Shown: piece by piece, positions 10,480-18,731 of the stretch
Numbering within the stretch: position 1 is the stretch's first letter
How the letters are laid out: every line of letters begins with the position of its first letter
NCBI RefSeq assembly: GCF_000698125.1
Contig: NZ_BAXA01000013.1
Span: 48,143 to 112,142, forward strand
Length of the DNA: 64,000 nucleotides
Direction of reading: 5' to 3'
Source: Geomicrobium sp. JCM 19038
GTDB taxonomy: Bacteria; Bacillota; Bacilli; Bacillales; Marinococcaceae
Program-made: the position numbers and the translations under genes
Notes under the pieces: model-generated
What the model saw: the letters and a program-made list of their open reading frames with translations, nothing else
Databases searched by the model: none
What the model was told of the DNA's origin: nothing

Positions 10480-11035
10480 AACCAGCTGAGGATTTCACCA
10501 ATAAAATATACTGAGATAAATGTTCCGAAACCAATCGCCCCTTGCCCCTAACGATGTGCGACTATGCATGTCACTCCTTAATGAAATGGACGACATGAAG
10601 CAACGAGTTACCGAAAATGAGAACGGAGATGCCGGCACACATCGTGTCTCTTCGTCTTGTTCAAATTTTTTATTAGATTATATTAAACAGCATCGCAAAC
10701 ACTACCACCACTTGAAAGCTTATCATTAACAGAAAATATTAAGAGTGCTTTTCAAAATAAGCAAGTAGAACCAAACGTTATTATTGATGCAAAGATATTC
10801 AAATGGTCATCCAGCTAGTAAGCCAAGAAATGGGTGCCTCTGTTATTCCAGTCCAGTGCCTATCAATACCATATGACTCCATTACACTTAGACCGATTAA
10901 GGATTTTGATGATGTGATGGGACCTTCCATTATTAAATTGAAAGACTCACATCAATCTGTCGCCGCACGACAATTTTGGCAACTGATAACCAAAACATCA
11001 CAACAAAAAATCAGCAAGGGAATCACCCCTACGCT
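10480..11035 (+). pseudogene. Decayed LysR-family regulator (C-terminal part)
   Basis: Three short stretches in successive reading frames look like a LysR effector domain. They are LLNEMDDMKQRVTENENGD with SSCSNFLLDYIKQHRKHY (from about 10570), FQNKQVEPNVIIDAK (from about 10756) and QLVSQEMGASVIPVQCLS (from about 10812). The order and spacing match LysR residues from about 70 to the end. No helix-turn-helix or start codon remains upstream, and the linking sequence is damaged. Unlike the one-base errors elsewhere, several events are needed, so real decay is likely. Confidence 0.5.
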
Positions 11036-11042
11036 GATTTTT
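11005..11042. terminator. Terminator overlapping the gltS-like 3' end
   Basis: AAAAATCAGC and GCTGATTTTT form a 10-bp stem with A/T tracts on both sides. The stop codon of the minus-strand transporter gene (11029-11031) falls inside the loop. Confidence 0.75.
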
Positions 11043-12434
11043 GTTTTCCAAAATAGAATACACCTAGTATCCAAAATAAAATCATTAAGACAGTTACACC
11101 AATGAACGACGGCATTAAACCGAACTGGATAATAAACGGCATCGCCGCTGCTGTTACGAGACCTCCACCGACCATCGGTTCAAAGAAGACCTGTTTATAT
11201 CCAAACGCTTTCATTGCTGGTGTTTCTTGTTTCGGATCGACGATTTTCATAAGCATGATTCCAGTTGCCGCAACCCCCATCGATTGTCCATAATCACCAA
11301 TACCACGCTCAAACAATGACTTGGAATCATACGAGGAGCAAGATACAGGAACAAGACGACGTTAATTACAATACCAGCAACCGCTAGAATAATGAACTCC
11401 CAAATGTTTGCCCCAATAACAGACAAGCTAAGTGTCGCTAATGCACTAAGAATTAAAAAGTCGAGTGCTGTGTTTTGAATGCGTAAAACCGTCTCGCGGT
11501 CAACCAACGACTTCTTATCAAAACGAGACATGAACACTTGCAAAATAATACCGCCGATCATTGCAAATGGAAACAACGGAACGTGGGCAATTAACTCTAT
11601 ACCTGATGCTGCGTACCAAGTGACTTGCTCAACCCATAGAAGCCCTTCCAAAATCCAATAACCGATAAAAATGGCGATCGCAACGAGACCTAAATGAAAA
11701 GCCAATGGCTCAATCGATACGCTTGAAGTCGTCTGCTTTCCAGAAGATTGACGGTTTTCAACGTCAATAATTCCTGATTGTTGTTCAAACGACAGCTCAT
11801 CAGGGTGTGATAGCGTTGACAATTTCCCGCGACGAGCAGCAATGTTAAGCATGATGATTCCGATGATTACACCAGTCAAAAGACCAATAGTCGCAAGACC
11901 TAAAGCTAAATCATACCCTTCTTCAAACCCTAAGGAAACGAAACTTTCTTGCAAACCAGCAGCCGTACCATGTCCTCCGACAAAACTAATTTCAATCAAA
12001 GCACCTGCTGCAGGACTCATACCAAAAACAGGTACAAGAATTGTCATTGCAAGCAAAATACCCACTGCATATTGTGCCCACGTCATCACATAACCAAGTG
12101 AAATTTGTGGTCCACCGACTCTCCAAATTTCAGATAGTTTTGGAAGTACAAAGCCAATGAATAACGTTGCAAACACGACATTAATTAATAAACCCGGAAG
12201 TTGAGACCAAACGTCCATCATTTCTTCCGTAAATAACCCATAAGAAGTTGAACCCTCTGAGGAGAAAAATCTTCCTAATACCTCTGGTCCTAAGAACAGA
12301 GCTAAAAAACCACCAATTAACGAACTTGGCAAGAAAAGTCTTTGCAGCAATGGCGATTTGACGCGAATCCACTTACCAAGCATTAAAACCATGCTAAGCA
12401 CTACGAGCGCAAAGCCGATAACCTGTAATGACAT
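11029..12434 (-). pseudogene. GltS-type sodium/dicarboxylate (glutamate) symporter (frameshifted)
   Basis: About 465 residues when repaired, with 10-12 hydrophobic segments in two halves. Family features include SFVGGHGTAAGLQESF in the first half and GIGDYGQSMGVAATGIML in the second, the paired loops of the glutamate:sodium symporter family. The frame breaks near 11314 after LAPRMIPSH; one added base restores WFERGIGDYGQ. TTG at 12443 lacks spacing to the AAGGA, so ATG 12434 is preferred. It lies downstream of, and on the same strand as, the MaoC-CitE genes. It may therefore import the C5 acid degraded there, or glutamate as a precursor of mesaconate (inference). Confidence 0.8.
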
Positions 12435-12829
12435 AACATCCAATCCTTCACTAACCGAGTTTCATATGTAGCTACGTTTAACCAAATACTAAATAATATT
12501 TTTATATAATATTATATGGGACAACGCCCTATATTCTATGTGATAAATTATAGAAAAGCAATGCAAAAAATAATTTATCAACTTATAATAAAAGTTTTCA
12601 AACAAAGTTTTAGAATGACAATTTTCTGCAAAACAAGTTGTTATTTTGTTCCCTCTTTTTAGAATTTAAATGATCACCTACTATAGAATTTTTCCGCTTC
12701 AGACGATCGTACTATCCTTTTTAAGGTCTATAGTGGGATACTTAATTCACAAGGTTCTTTAGCTTTATATCGCATAGTTCTCTGCTCTTGTTCCGCGCTC
12801 GCCCTCTCTTGCTACGCGCTCCTTGACCT
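12435..12829. other. Gene-free AT-rich interval
   Basis: No supportable gene in about 400 bases. The part near 12490-12530 is very AT-rich and probably holds the promoter of the gltS-like gene. At 12781-12822 a motif TCTTGnnnCGCGCTC occurs twice in tandem, of unknown meaning. Confidence 0.5.
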
Positions 12830-12867
12830 AAAAAAGCGAAACGGCTCTAGAGCCGTTTCGCTTTTTT
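12830..12867. terminator. Perfect palindromic terminator containing the CitE stop codon
   Basis: An 18-bp perfect palindrome is centred at 12848/12849 (AAAAAGCGAAACGGCTCT and complement), with A- and T-runs at its ends. The stop TAG of the minus-strand lyase gene is at the very centre. Confidence 0.85.
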
Positions 12868-13692
12868 AGTCTCATATTGATCTATCATTTTCATAGCTTG
12901 ATCGTAGACAGGATAGTCGACCATTTTTCCATCGACTTGGATTGATGCTATCCCTTGTTGTTGAGCGTCTTCGAAGGCTTTCTTAATCGTTTTAGCTGTT
13001 GTGTATTCTTCACTCGTTACTGAATAAATACTATGAAGGTGTTCAATTTGATTCGGGTGAATTAATAGTTTCCCTCGAAAGCCGAGCGCTTTATGAACGG
13101 TGCTTTCTTTTCGGAAGCCATCTGAATCTTTGAAATCCGTATAAACAGAGTCGATCGGTGACTCTAGTCCTGCGGCTCTCGATGCAAGGACGACTTGTGA
13201 TCTGGCATGAAGTAATGAAGTCCCATCTTCTGTTTTCTCAATGCTCAAATCTAGACAATAGTCTTCCGCACCAAACGCTAATTGACGAATGCTTGGAGAG
13301 GCCTTTGCAATTTCCATCACATTCCACATACCTTCAGCACTTTCGATAATTGGTACGATCTCGTTGCATCTCGATGTTTGCGCCTCAATCGTTTGAATGT
13401 CTTTTGCACTCGTTACTTTTGGAACCATTAACGAATAGCTGATAAGCTCTTCAACTGCTCGTAAATCGTCTTGCCAATACTCCGTTTCTAAATCGTTAAT
13501 TCGAATAAACAGATGTTGTGGTGATTGTTGTTGCAACGCGTAAATGAGCATCGCTCTAGCATCAGCCTTACTCTCTTTTGCTACCGCATCTTCTAAGTCA
13601 AAAATCACTGCATCGGCGTCTGACTCAATGCCTTTTGTGATTAATTTCTCTGAACTCGCCGGAACGAACAACCAAGAAAGTGGTCGAATCAT
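12847..13692 (-). CDS. CitE-like C-C lyase (HpcH/HpaI family), probable citramalyl-CoA lyase
   Basis: A 281-residue member of the HpcH/HpaI aldolase superfamily, CitE branch. It has LFVPASSEKLITKGIES at the start, DAVIFDLEDAV with the Asp/Glu pair near residues 32-36, IPIIESAEG near 112 (metal-binding Glu), LAFGAEDYCLDL and a C-terminal GFRGKLLIHPNQI. These enzymes cleave malyl-, citramalyl- or citryl-CoA using Mg2+. Its ATG overlaps the MaoC stop (ATGA), so translation is coupled. With a MaoC hydratase and a CaiB-type CoA-transferase beside it, the best reading is cleavage of (S)-citramalyl-CoA to acetyl-CoA and pyruvate, the last step of itaconate or mesaconate breakdown. Confidence 0.85.
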   Translation of the reverse strand: MIRPLSWLFVPASSEKLITKGIESDADAVIFDLEDAVAKESKADARAMLIYALQQQSPQHLFIRINDLETEYWQDDLRAVEELISYSLMVPKVTSAKDIQTIEAQTSRCNEIVPIIESAEGMWNVMEIAKASPSIRQLAFGAEDYCLDLSIEKTEDGTSLLHARSQVVLASRAAGLESPIDSVYTDFKDSDGFRKESTVHKALGFRGKLLIHPNQIEHLHSIYSVTSEEYTTAKTIKKAFEDAQQQGIASIQVDGKMVDYPVYDQAMKMIDQYETKKAKRL

Positions 13693-14212
13693 TGTTGTTT
13701 CAACACTTTATTCAAAAGTTCGTGCTTTTCTTTTGGCGCGTAATCTTTCTTGTAAACCATCATTGTGCGAAGGAAATGAATGACAATTTTGCCGTCTTGA
13801 TTATAGCATACGTCTTAATTCGAACGATACCTACGTTATCTCGAGACTTTGATTCTCGCTTCTCTAGTATTTCACTATAGGAATGAATCGTATCGCCTTC
13901 AAAAACCGGATTAGGAAGTTTCACCTCATCCCAACCTAAGTTTGCCATGACGTTTTGGGAAACGTCTGACACTGATTGACCTGTGACAAGCGCAATCGTA
14001 AATGCCGAATTGACTAACACTCGGTCGAAATCCGTTTGCTCTGCGTAAACTCTATCAAAGTGGATGGGATTTGTATTTTGTGTGAGTAATGTGAACCATT
14101 GATTATCTGTTTCTGTTACGGTTTTGCCTAGCGGGTGAGGGTAAACATCTCCGATTTCAAAATCCTCATAGAACCTTCCATTCCACCCTTGCTTGATTTC
14201 ATTAACTGTCAC
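13689..14212 (-). pseudogene. MaoC-like hydratase, probable itaconyl-/mesaconyl-CoA hydratase (frameshifted)
   Basis: About 174 residues when repaired, with a hot-dog fold MaoC dehydratase. Visible features are GRFYEDFEIGDVYPHPLGKT, the NPIHFDRVYAEQ hydratase-2 motif (Asp/His pair) and FEGDTIHSYSEIL. The usual end KIVIHFLRTMMVYKKDY is out of frame: near 13804, GCTATAAT must gain one T to read YAYNQDGK onward to a TGA at 13689-13691. That repaired stop overlaps the CitE ATG as ATGA, which confirms the repair. The start is uncertain (GTG 14221, TTG 14218 or GTG 14212); 14212 fits the AGGAAGG spacing. It would hydrate itaconyl- or mesaconyl-CoA to citramalyl-CoA. Confidence 0.8.
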
Positions 14213-14297
14213 ATTCAACACCCTTCCTATTTATTATTCACAAACGTTGCAGTAGTATAAAAATAACGAATGTTTATACATCATTGGAGTGAACGCT

Positions 14298-15341
14298 ATG
14301 GATATGTCTCAACTAAAAAACTTCATTATTACCGCTGAACAAGGCAGCATGACAAAAGCTGCTGATCTGCTAATGCTCTCACAACCTGCATTGAGCCGTT
14401 CGATCACATCACTAGAGACAGAATTAGGTGTTCCATTGTTCGACCGTAGAAACCGAAAGATTGTTCTTAATCGTTTCGGCAAGACATTTCTTACTGAAGC
14501 AAAACAAATTCTTCAGCGCTGGGATCACACACGAACGTCAATCTCAAACATGGTCGATCCTGAATCTGGGAGCGTATCGATTGCATTTGTCCACAGTTTG
14601 GGAATTGCGTACGTTCCTAAATTGCTAAAGACGGTAAAAGAACACGAACCGAAATTTTCTCTTTCCTTACAAGAAGTGAACGCCAATGCCATTATCAAAA
14701 GTTTATTAACGAATGATATCGATTTTGGCTTTGCCACACAGTTCCAAACATTCGCCGAGCTAGAATACCAACAACTGTTCAAAGACAATCTCGTACTCGT
14801 CGTTTCCATTAATCATACGTTTGCCAAAAGAGATCAAGCCGTTACTCTTGATGAATTAACCAAGGAACCGCTCATTCAATACAGTCCCGGAACCGAGCTT
14901 AAGAAATTACTCGACGCAGCTTTCGCGGACAAAAACAAGTCGATGAACATCGCCTACGAAGGACTCGAGATTAACAGCATTATCGGAATGGTCAAAGCCA
15001 ACTTAGGTGTAGCGTTTATGGCTGAGTCGATTGTCGATTCCTTATCAATGACCGGTCTTCAGAAAGTTGCTGTTGAGAACTTCAAAGTGGAACGCCCGAT
15101 CTACTTCATCCACAAAAAACAAGGCTTTCTTTCCAATGCCGCGACTCACTTCAAGCAGATGGTGTTGGACTTCCACCACCTACACTCCGTTAATACGAAC
15201 GAGGCATTTTTAAGACATGTTGTCCGAGGTATGAAAGAATCATGTTGTTATTCACCGGGGCGACTTGATACATTCTCGTTTCACGGAACTTCCGCTCTAC
15301 ATCGTACTCATCAACAAAACCGTTGCCGCCGAATGTGTTAA
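14298..15341 (+). CDS. LysR-family transcriptional regulator of the C5-diacid cluster
   Basis: The N-terminal winged helix-turn-helix is clear: LKNFIITAEQGSMTKAADLLMLSQPALSRSITSLE, then the periplasmic-binding-like effector domain from about residue 90. LysR proteins are usually about 300 residues, but this frame runs 348 and overlaps the convergent acyl-CoA dehydrogenase gene by 150 bp. A one-base error near 15150-15185 would give a normal end at TAA 15191-15193, next to the dehydrogenase stop, so the last 45 residues are suspect. GGAG is spaced eight bases before ATG 14298. It is divergent from MaoC-CitE and probably controls this cluster with the acid or its CoA ester as inducer. Confidence 0.8.
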   Translation: MDMSQLKNFIITAEQGSMTKAADLLMLSQPALSRSITSLETELGVPLFDRRNRKIVLNRFGKTFLTEAKQILQRWDHTRTSISNMVDPESGSVSIAFVHSLGIAYVPKLLKTVKEHEPKFSLSLQEVNANAIIKSLLTNDIDFGFATQFQTFAELEYQQLFKDNLVLVVSINHTFAKRDQAVTLDELTKEPLIQYSPGTELKKLLDAAFADKNKSMNIAYEGLEINSIIGMVKANLGVAFMAESIVDSLSMTGLQKVAVENFKVERPIYFIHKKQGFLSNAATHFKQMVLDFHHLHSVNTNEAFLRHVVRGMKESCCYSPGRLDTFSFHGTSALHRTHQQNRCRRMC

Positions 15342-16365
15342 TACACGCATTTGCGGCTTCCCAACTCGATTCACTAGCCAAATACTTCGCCATGTTCGCT
15401 TCTTCCCCGCACTTCTCGTTTTGGTCAAACTTCGTTGCGGCTCTGTCTCGAATGGCTTCTGCTGCCTTAACATTGGCATATGCCTTTGCAATTGGAAATT
15501 GAATGCCTTGGTTAGAACCAATTTTCCGATTGAATACCTCACGTTCGTTTGCATAATTCGTCGCTTGATCAATAAAGAAATACCCATCGCCAATCGCTTC
15601 AGAAGCAAGCAAAATTCGTTCTGCATTCATCCCATCAAGTACGTACTTAAAACCTTTTCCTTCTTCTCCGATTAGCGCCTTTTTTGGAATGTGCATGTCT
15701 TTGTACCAGATTTTATTCGTCGCGTAATTGAACATCGTTCGTACCGGCTCAATCGCAAGGGAATCTGGTTGATTTGCTCGTATTTCCCTAAGATCGATAA
15801 GAAATAAGCTAATGCCATCTGTTTTCTTTTCTACTTGTTCAAGTGGAGTTGTTCGTGCGAGTAGCATTAATAAATCCGACTGCTCAATGCGACTCGTCCA
15901 GTTCTTATGTCCATTCACAATGTAACCATCGCTCGTCTTCACAGCTTCCGTTTCAATAGCCGATGTGTTCGAACCCGCTTGAGGTTCTGTAATGGAAAAC
16001 GACTGAAAACGAATGTCGCCTTTTGCAATGCCTGGTAAGTATTCTTTTTTCTGCGCTTCACTTCCATGCTTTAAAAGCGCACCCATCGTGTACATCTGAG
16101 CGTGACAACCAGCTGCATGTCCGCCGCTTCGATGAATTTCCTCAAGAACAACGTTAGCTTCGGTAATGCCATACCCTTTTCCACCGTACTCTTCTGGGAT
16201 TAATACCGATAAATATCCTTTCTCCGTTAACGTGTTCACAAACTCATACGGATACTCGCGGATTAGATCTAAATCTCTCCAATATTTATTTGGAAACTCA
16301 CGAAGCAACGCACGAACTTCGCTTCGTAGTGTCTCAACATCCACCTCATCATGTTTGACTACCAT
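15190..16365 (-). CDS. Acyl-CoA dehydrogenase
   Basis: A 391-residue flavoprotein of the acyl-CoA dehydrogenase family. Segments in order are LIPEEYGGKGYGITEANVVL, FSITEPQAGSNTSAIET (FAD-contacting), GHKNWTSRIEQSDLLMLLAR, GMNAERILLASEAIGDGYFF and FGGNGFVDEYDVERKFRETR in the C-terminal helical domain. AAAGGAGGGTG precedes the ATG. Acyl-CoA dehydrogenase genes also accompany the itaconate genes of Pseudomonas; here it may feed related acids such as methylsuccinyl-CoA into the same route. It is divergent from the CoA-transferase gene, sharing the 16366-16554 control region. Confidence 0.85.
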   Translation of the reverse strand: MVVKHDEVDVETLRSEVRALLREFPNKYWRDLDLIREYPYEFVNTLTEKGYLSVLIPEEYGGKGYGITEANVVLEEIHRSGGHAAGCHAQMYTMGALLKHGSEAQKKEYLPGIAKGDIRFQSFSITEPQAGSNTSAIETEAVKTSDGYIVNGHKNWTSRIEQSDLLMLLARTTPLEQVEKKTDGISLFLIDLREIRANQPDSLAIEPVRTMFNYATNKIWYKDMHIPKKALIGEEGKGFKYVLDGMNAERILLASEAIGDGYFFIDQATNYANEREVFNRKIGSNQGIQFPIAKAYANVKAAEAIRDRAATKFDQNEKCGEEANMAKYLASESSWEAANACINTFGGNGFVDEYDVERKFRETRMYQVAPVNNNMILSYLGQHVLKMPRSY

Positions 16366-16415
16366 GCGACACCCTCCTTTTGTTTCTTATATTGTAATCG
16401 TTTTAAATGTCAGAA

Positions 16416-16499
16416 AACAATCGCAACTGTGCATAGAATGCATAACAAAAACGCATCGATGCAAATTCTGAATCTAACTTATGCAAGATTGCGATTGTT
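16416..16499. promoter_or_regulatory. Paired inverted repeat in a divergent promoter region
   Basis: AACAATCGCAA (16416-16426) and its exact complement TTGCGATTGTT (16489-16499) flank 62 bp that is itself rich in TGCAT/ATGCA motifs, including the palindromic CATCGATG. It lies between the divergent acyl-CoA dehydrogenase and CoA-transferase genes and is a good candidate operator, probably for the cluster's LysR protein. Confidence 0.5.
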
Positions 16500-16554
16500 C
16501 TTCATAAGAGGGATCGATAGACTATGACTAACTTAAATGAAGGAGGCGTAGCGT

Positions 16555-17706
16555 ATGCAACCACTAAAAGGCATTACTGTCGTATCAATCGAACAAGCAG
16601 TCGCCGCCCCATTTGCAAGCCGCCAACTAGCGGACCTAGGTGCTCGCGTCATAAAAATCGAACGTCCTGAAGGTGACTTTGCTCGAGGTTACGATGATAC
16701 CGTGAATGGTATGTCGAGTTTTTTCACTTGGCTTAATCGTTCTAAAGAATCCGTCGTCCTTGATCTAAAGGATAAAGAAAATAAAGAACTACTAGATTCG
16801 ATCTTGAGTCAGGCCGATGTTTTCCTACACAACTTAGCGCCTGGGGCAATCGACCGACTCGGGTTTAGTAGTAAGCCACTTCGTGAACAGTATCCGAACT
16901 TAATTACTTGCAGCATTTCTGGATACGGGGAAACCGGTTCTTACACGAATAAAAAAGCGTATGATTTACTCATCCAATGTGAAACAGGTGCTGTTTCTGT
17001 TACCGGGACCGAAGACACCCCTTCGAAAACGGGCATTTCCATCGCTGATATCGCTGCTGGGATGTACGCTTTTAGCGGCATTCTTTCAGCTATTATCGCA
17101 AGGGGCCAAACCGGGAAAGGGACTCACTTAGACATTTCAATGCTTGAGGCACTCGGGGAATGGATGGGATTTCCAATGTACTATGAAGGGATTGGTGATA
17201 AGAAGTTGAACCGTACCGGTGCAGCGCACGCATCCATCTATCCATACGGCCCTTTTGAAACGTCAGATAAGACGATTTTCATTGGCGTACAGAACAATCG
17301 AGAATGGGCAATGTTCTGTGAAAAAATCCTTGAGGACAAGACGCTAGCGACCGATGCTCGCTTTGCGGATAATGCGCGCCGCCTCGCCAACAAAGAACGT
17401 TTAGGAGCAATCATTCAAGAGAAGCTGCAAAACCTTCTTTCAGCAGATGTGATCGAACGGCTCGATTCAGCTTCTATTGCCAATGCCAACCTTAACGATA
17501 TGACTGCATTTCGAAATCATCCTCAATTAAAAGAACGTTCACGATGGACGAAAGTTGGCAGCCCCGTTGGTTTTGTTGACGCGCTGCTTCCACCGATCAA
17601 CAGTGAAGACTTTGATATTGTTATGCAACCAATCCCAGAGATCGGCGAGCATACCGAGCTTGTGAGAGAAGAATTCCAACAAAAACGAAGAGAACAATCG
17701 TTGTGA
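16555..17706 (+). CDS. CaiB/BaiF family (class III) CoA-transferase, probable itaconate/mesaconate CoA-transferase
   Basis: A 383-residue class III CoA-transferase. It begins MQPLKGITVVSIEQAVAAPF, followed by KIERPEGDFARGYD, YPNLITCSISGYGETG, then the catalytic Asp in KKAYDLLIQCETGAVSVTG (about residue 142) and the GKGTHLDISMLEALGEWMG block. The enzyme moves CoA from a donor such as succinyl-CoA to a free acid. Together with the MaoC hydratase and CitE lyase it supplies the activation step of itaconate- or mesaconate-type degradation (as in the ict-ich-ccl set of Pseudomonas). GAAGGAGG precedes the ATG. Confidence 0.85.
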   Translation: MQPLKGITVVSIEQAVAAPFASRQLADLGARVIKIERPEGDFARGYDDTVNGMSSFFTWLNRSKESVVLDLKDKENKELLDSILSQADVFLHNLAPGAIDRLGFSSKPLREQYPNLITCSISGYGETGSYTNKKAYDLLIQCETGAVSVTGTEDTPSKTGISIADIAAGMYAFSGILSAIIARGQTGKGTHLDISMLEALGEWMGFPMYYEGIGDKKLNRTGAAHASIYPYGPFETSDKTIFIGVQNNREWAMFCEKILEDKTLATDARFADNARRLANKERLGAIIQEKLQNLLSADVIERLDSASIANANLNDMTAFRNHPQLKERSRWTKVGSPVGFVDALLPPINSEDFDIVMQPIPEIGEHTELVREEFQQKRREQSL

Positions 17707-17759
17707 TACTCCCCCTCTTACTTAGATGGGTGGAATGCCAGGAATGATGTAATTCGAAA

Positions 17760-17788
17760 TCAAAAAAAGCTGTTGAGAGTCAACAGCA
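17760..17788 (-). terminator. Terminator of the small membrane gene pair
   Basis: An 8-bp stem (GCTGTTGA / TCAACAGC) with a 3-base loop is followed on the minus strand by TTTTTTT, just after the stop at 17791. Confidence 0.85.
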
Positions 17789-17790
17789 TG

Positions 17791-17982
17791 CTAATTAATC
17801 CTATGCAAATATGTAGCAAAAACGAGCAGGGCGACAGACATTCCTGTCGTCCAGTTCATAAACGGAACATGGAACAGTGTCGTATAAATAAGATTCAAGC
17901 CGATGATGACGACACTACAAAGAATGAGAAATGGTACAACAAACCGTTCAAACTGAATTGACCTTCCGAATAATTGAATCAT
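17791..17982 (-). CDS. Small two-segment membrane protein
   Basis: 63 residues with two hydrophobic helices (FVVPFLILCSVVIIGLNLIY and WTTGMSVALLVFATYL). AGGGGGAATCAT precedes the ATG at 17982; a longer frame to 18057 lacks a ribosome site. It sits 17 bp downstream of another small membrane gene and ends at a strong terminator, so the two form an operon. The family is not recognised. Confidence 0.65.
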   Translation of the reverse strand: MIQLFGRSIQFERFVVPFLILCSVVIIGLNLIYTTLFHVPFMNWTTGMSVALLVFATYLHRIN

Positions 17983-17999
17983 ATGATTCCCCCTATTGA

Positions 18000-18218
18000 T
18001 CAAACCAATCGTCTTCTTAAAAACTGGCGTATCGATCGCATTCGATCCATAACCCAAGTTGCTACTAAGCCAAGAAGAACAGGCAATAGCGAACGAGCCG
18101 CTTGCAACACCTCTTCATAGTTGCTTCCTATGAGGAATGAATGACGAGTGACGTTCTGATCTATAATTGACAAACCCACATAACAAATCCCTGCAAATAG
18201 TAACAGTTGGAAAGGCAT
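18000..18218 (-). CDS. Small membrane protein with a basic C-terminus
   Basis: 72 residues: an N-terminal hydrophobic helix, a polar middle, a second helix (LLPVLLGLVATWVM) and a basic tail RSIRQFLRRRLV. The start is ATG 18218, with AGGAG upstream. Its stop overlaps the ribosome-binding region of the next small gene, which suggests coupled expression. The function is unknown. Confidence 0.65.
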   Translation of the reverse strand: MPFQLLLFAGICYVGLSIIDQNVTRHSFLIGSNYEEVLQAARSLLPVLLGLVATWVMDRMRSIRQFLRRRLV

Positions 18219-18256
18219 CACTTAAACTACTCCTCTCATCTAGTATACGTTCATTT

Positions 18257-18700
18257 CTAATTCACATCACCCAAATAGATAACCGCTTCATCTGTTTGTA
18301 AGACTTGGGCTACAAGTGCTTTTGGATATAACCGAATCGATGGTAGTTGGTCTTTATGAATCCACTCCATCCCGACCTGGTGTGAGTCTGGATTGCTTGG
18401 CTTCACTTCGTCGCCAATGATCGAGCACGCAAAATAAAACTCAATTTGATGCACATCCCCATCGAAAGACGCGAATTCATGATGTTTTCCAATGTACTCC
18501 CTAAGGTGAAGTAACTCTCGTACGTCAACTTTCTTCCCGACTTCTTCTCTACATTCGCGAATGAGCGTTTGTTGGAGTGTTTCACCGTGCTCTTGACCGC
18601 CTCCTGGAAACAAATAGAAGTAACCGTCACGATCCTCGTTCTTCGTTAATAATACACAATTGTCGTCAATGATGATGGCTTTTGCTGAGTTACGGATCAT
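18257..18700 (-). CDS. Nudix hydrolase
   Basis: 147 residues. The Nudix box is complete: GGGQEHGETLQQTLIRECREEVG, with the metal-binding REXXEE as RECREEVG near residues 53-60. Members hydrolyse nucleoside diphosphates linked to another moiety; the exact substrate is unknown. GAGGGAG is well placed before ATG 18700, and the ATG at 18724 is not needed. It follows the proline dehydrogenase gene on the same strand with a gap of about 30 bp. Confidence 0.85.
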   Translation of the reverse strand: MIRNSAKAIIIDDNCVLLTKNEDRDGYFYLFPGGGQEHGETLQQTLIRECREEVGKKVDVRELLHLREYIGKHHEFASFDGDVHQIEFYFACSIIGDEVKPSNPDSHQVGMEWIHKDQLPSIRLYPKALVAQVLQTDEAVIYLGDVN

Positions 18701-18731
18701 GATTATCTCCCTCTTGCACTTCAATGAATGA

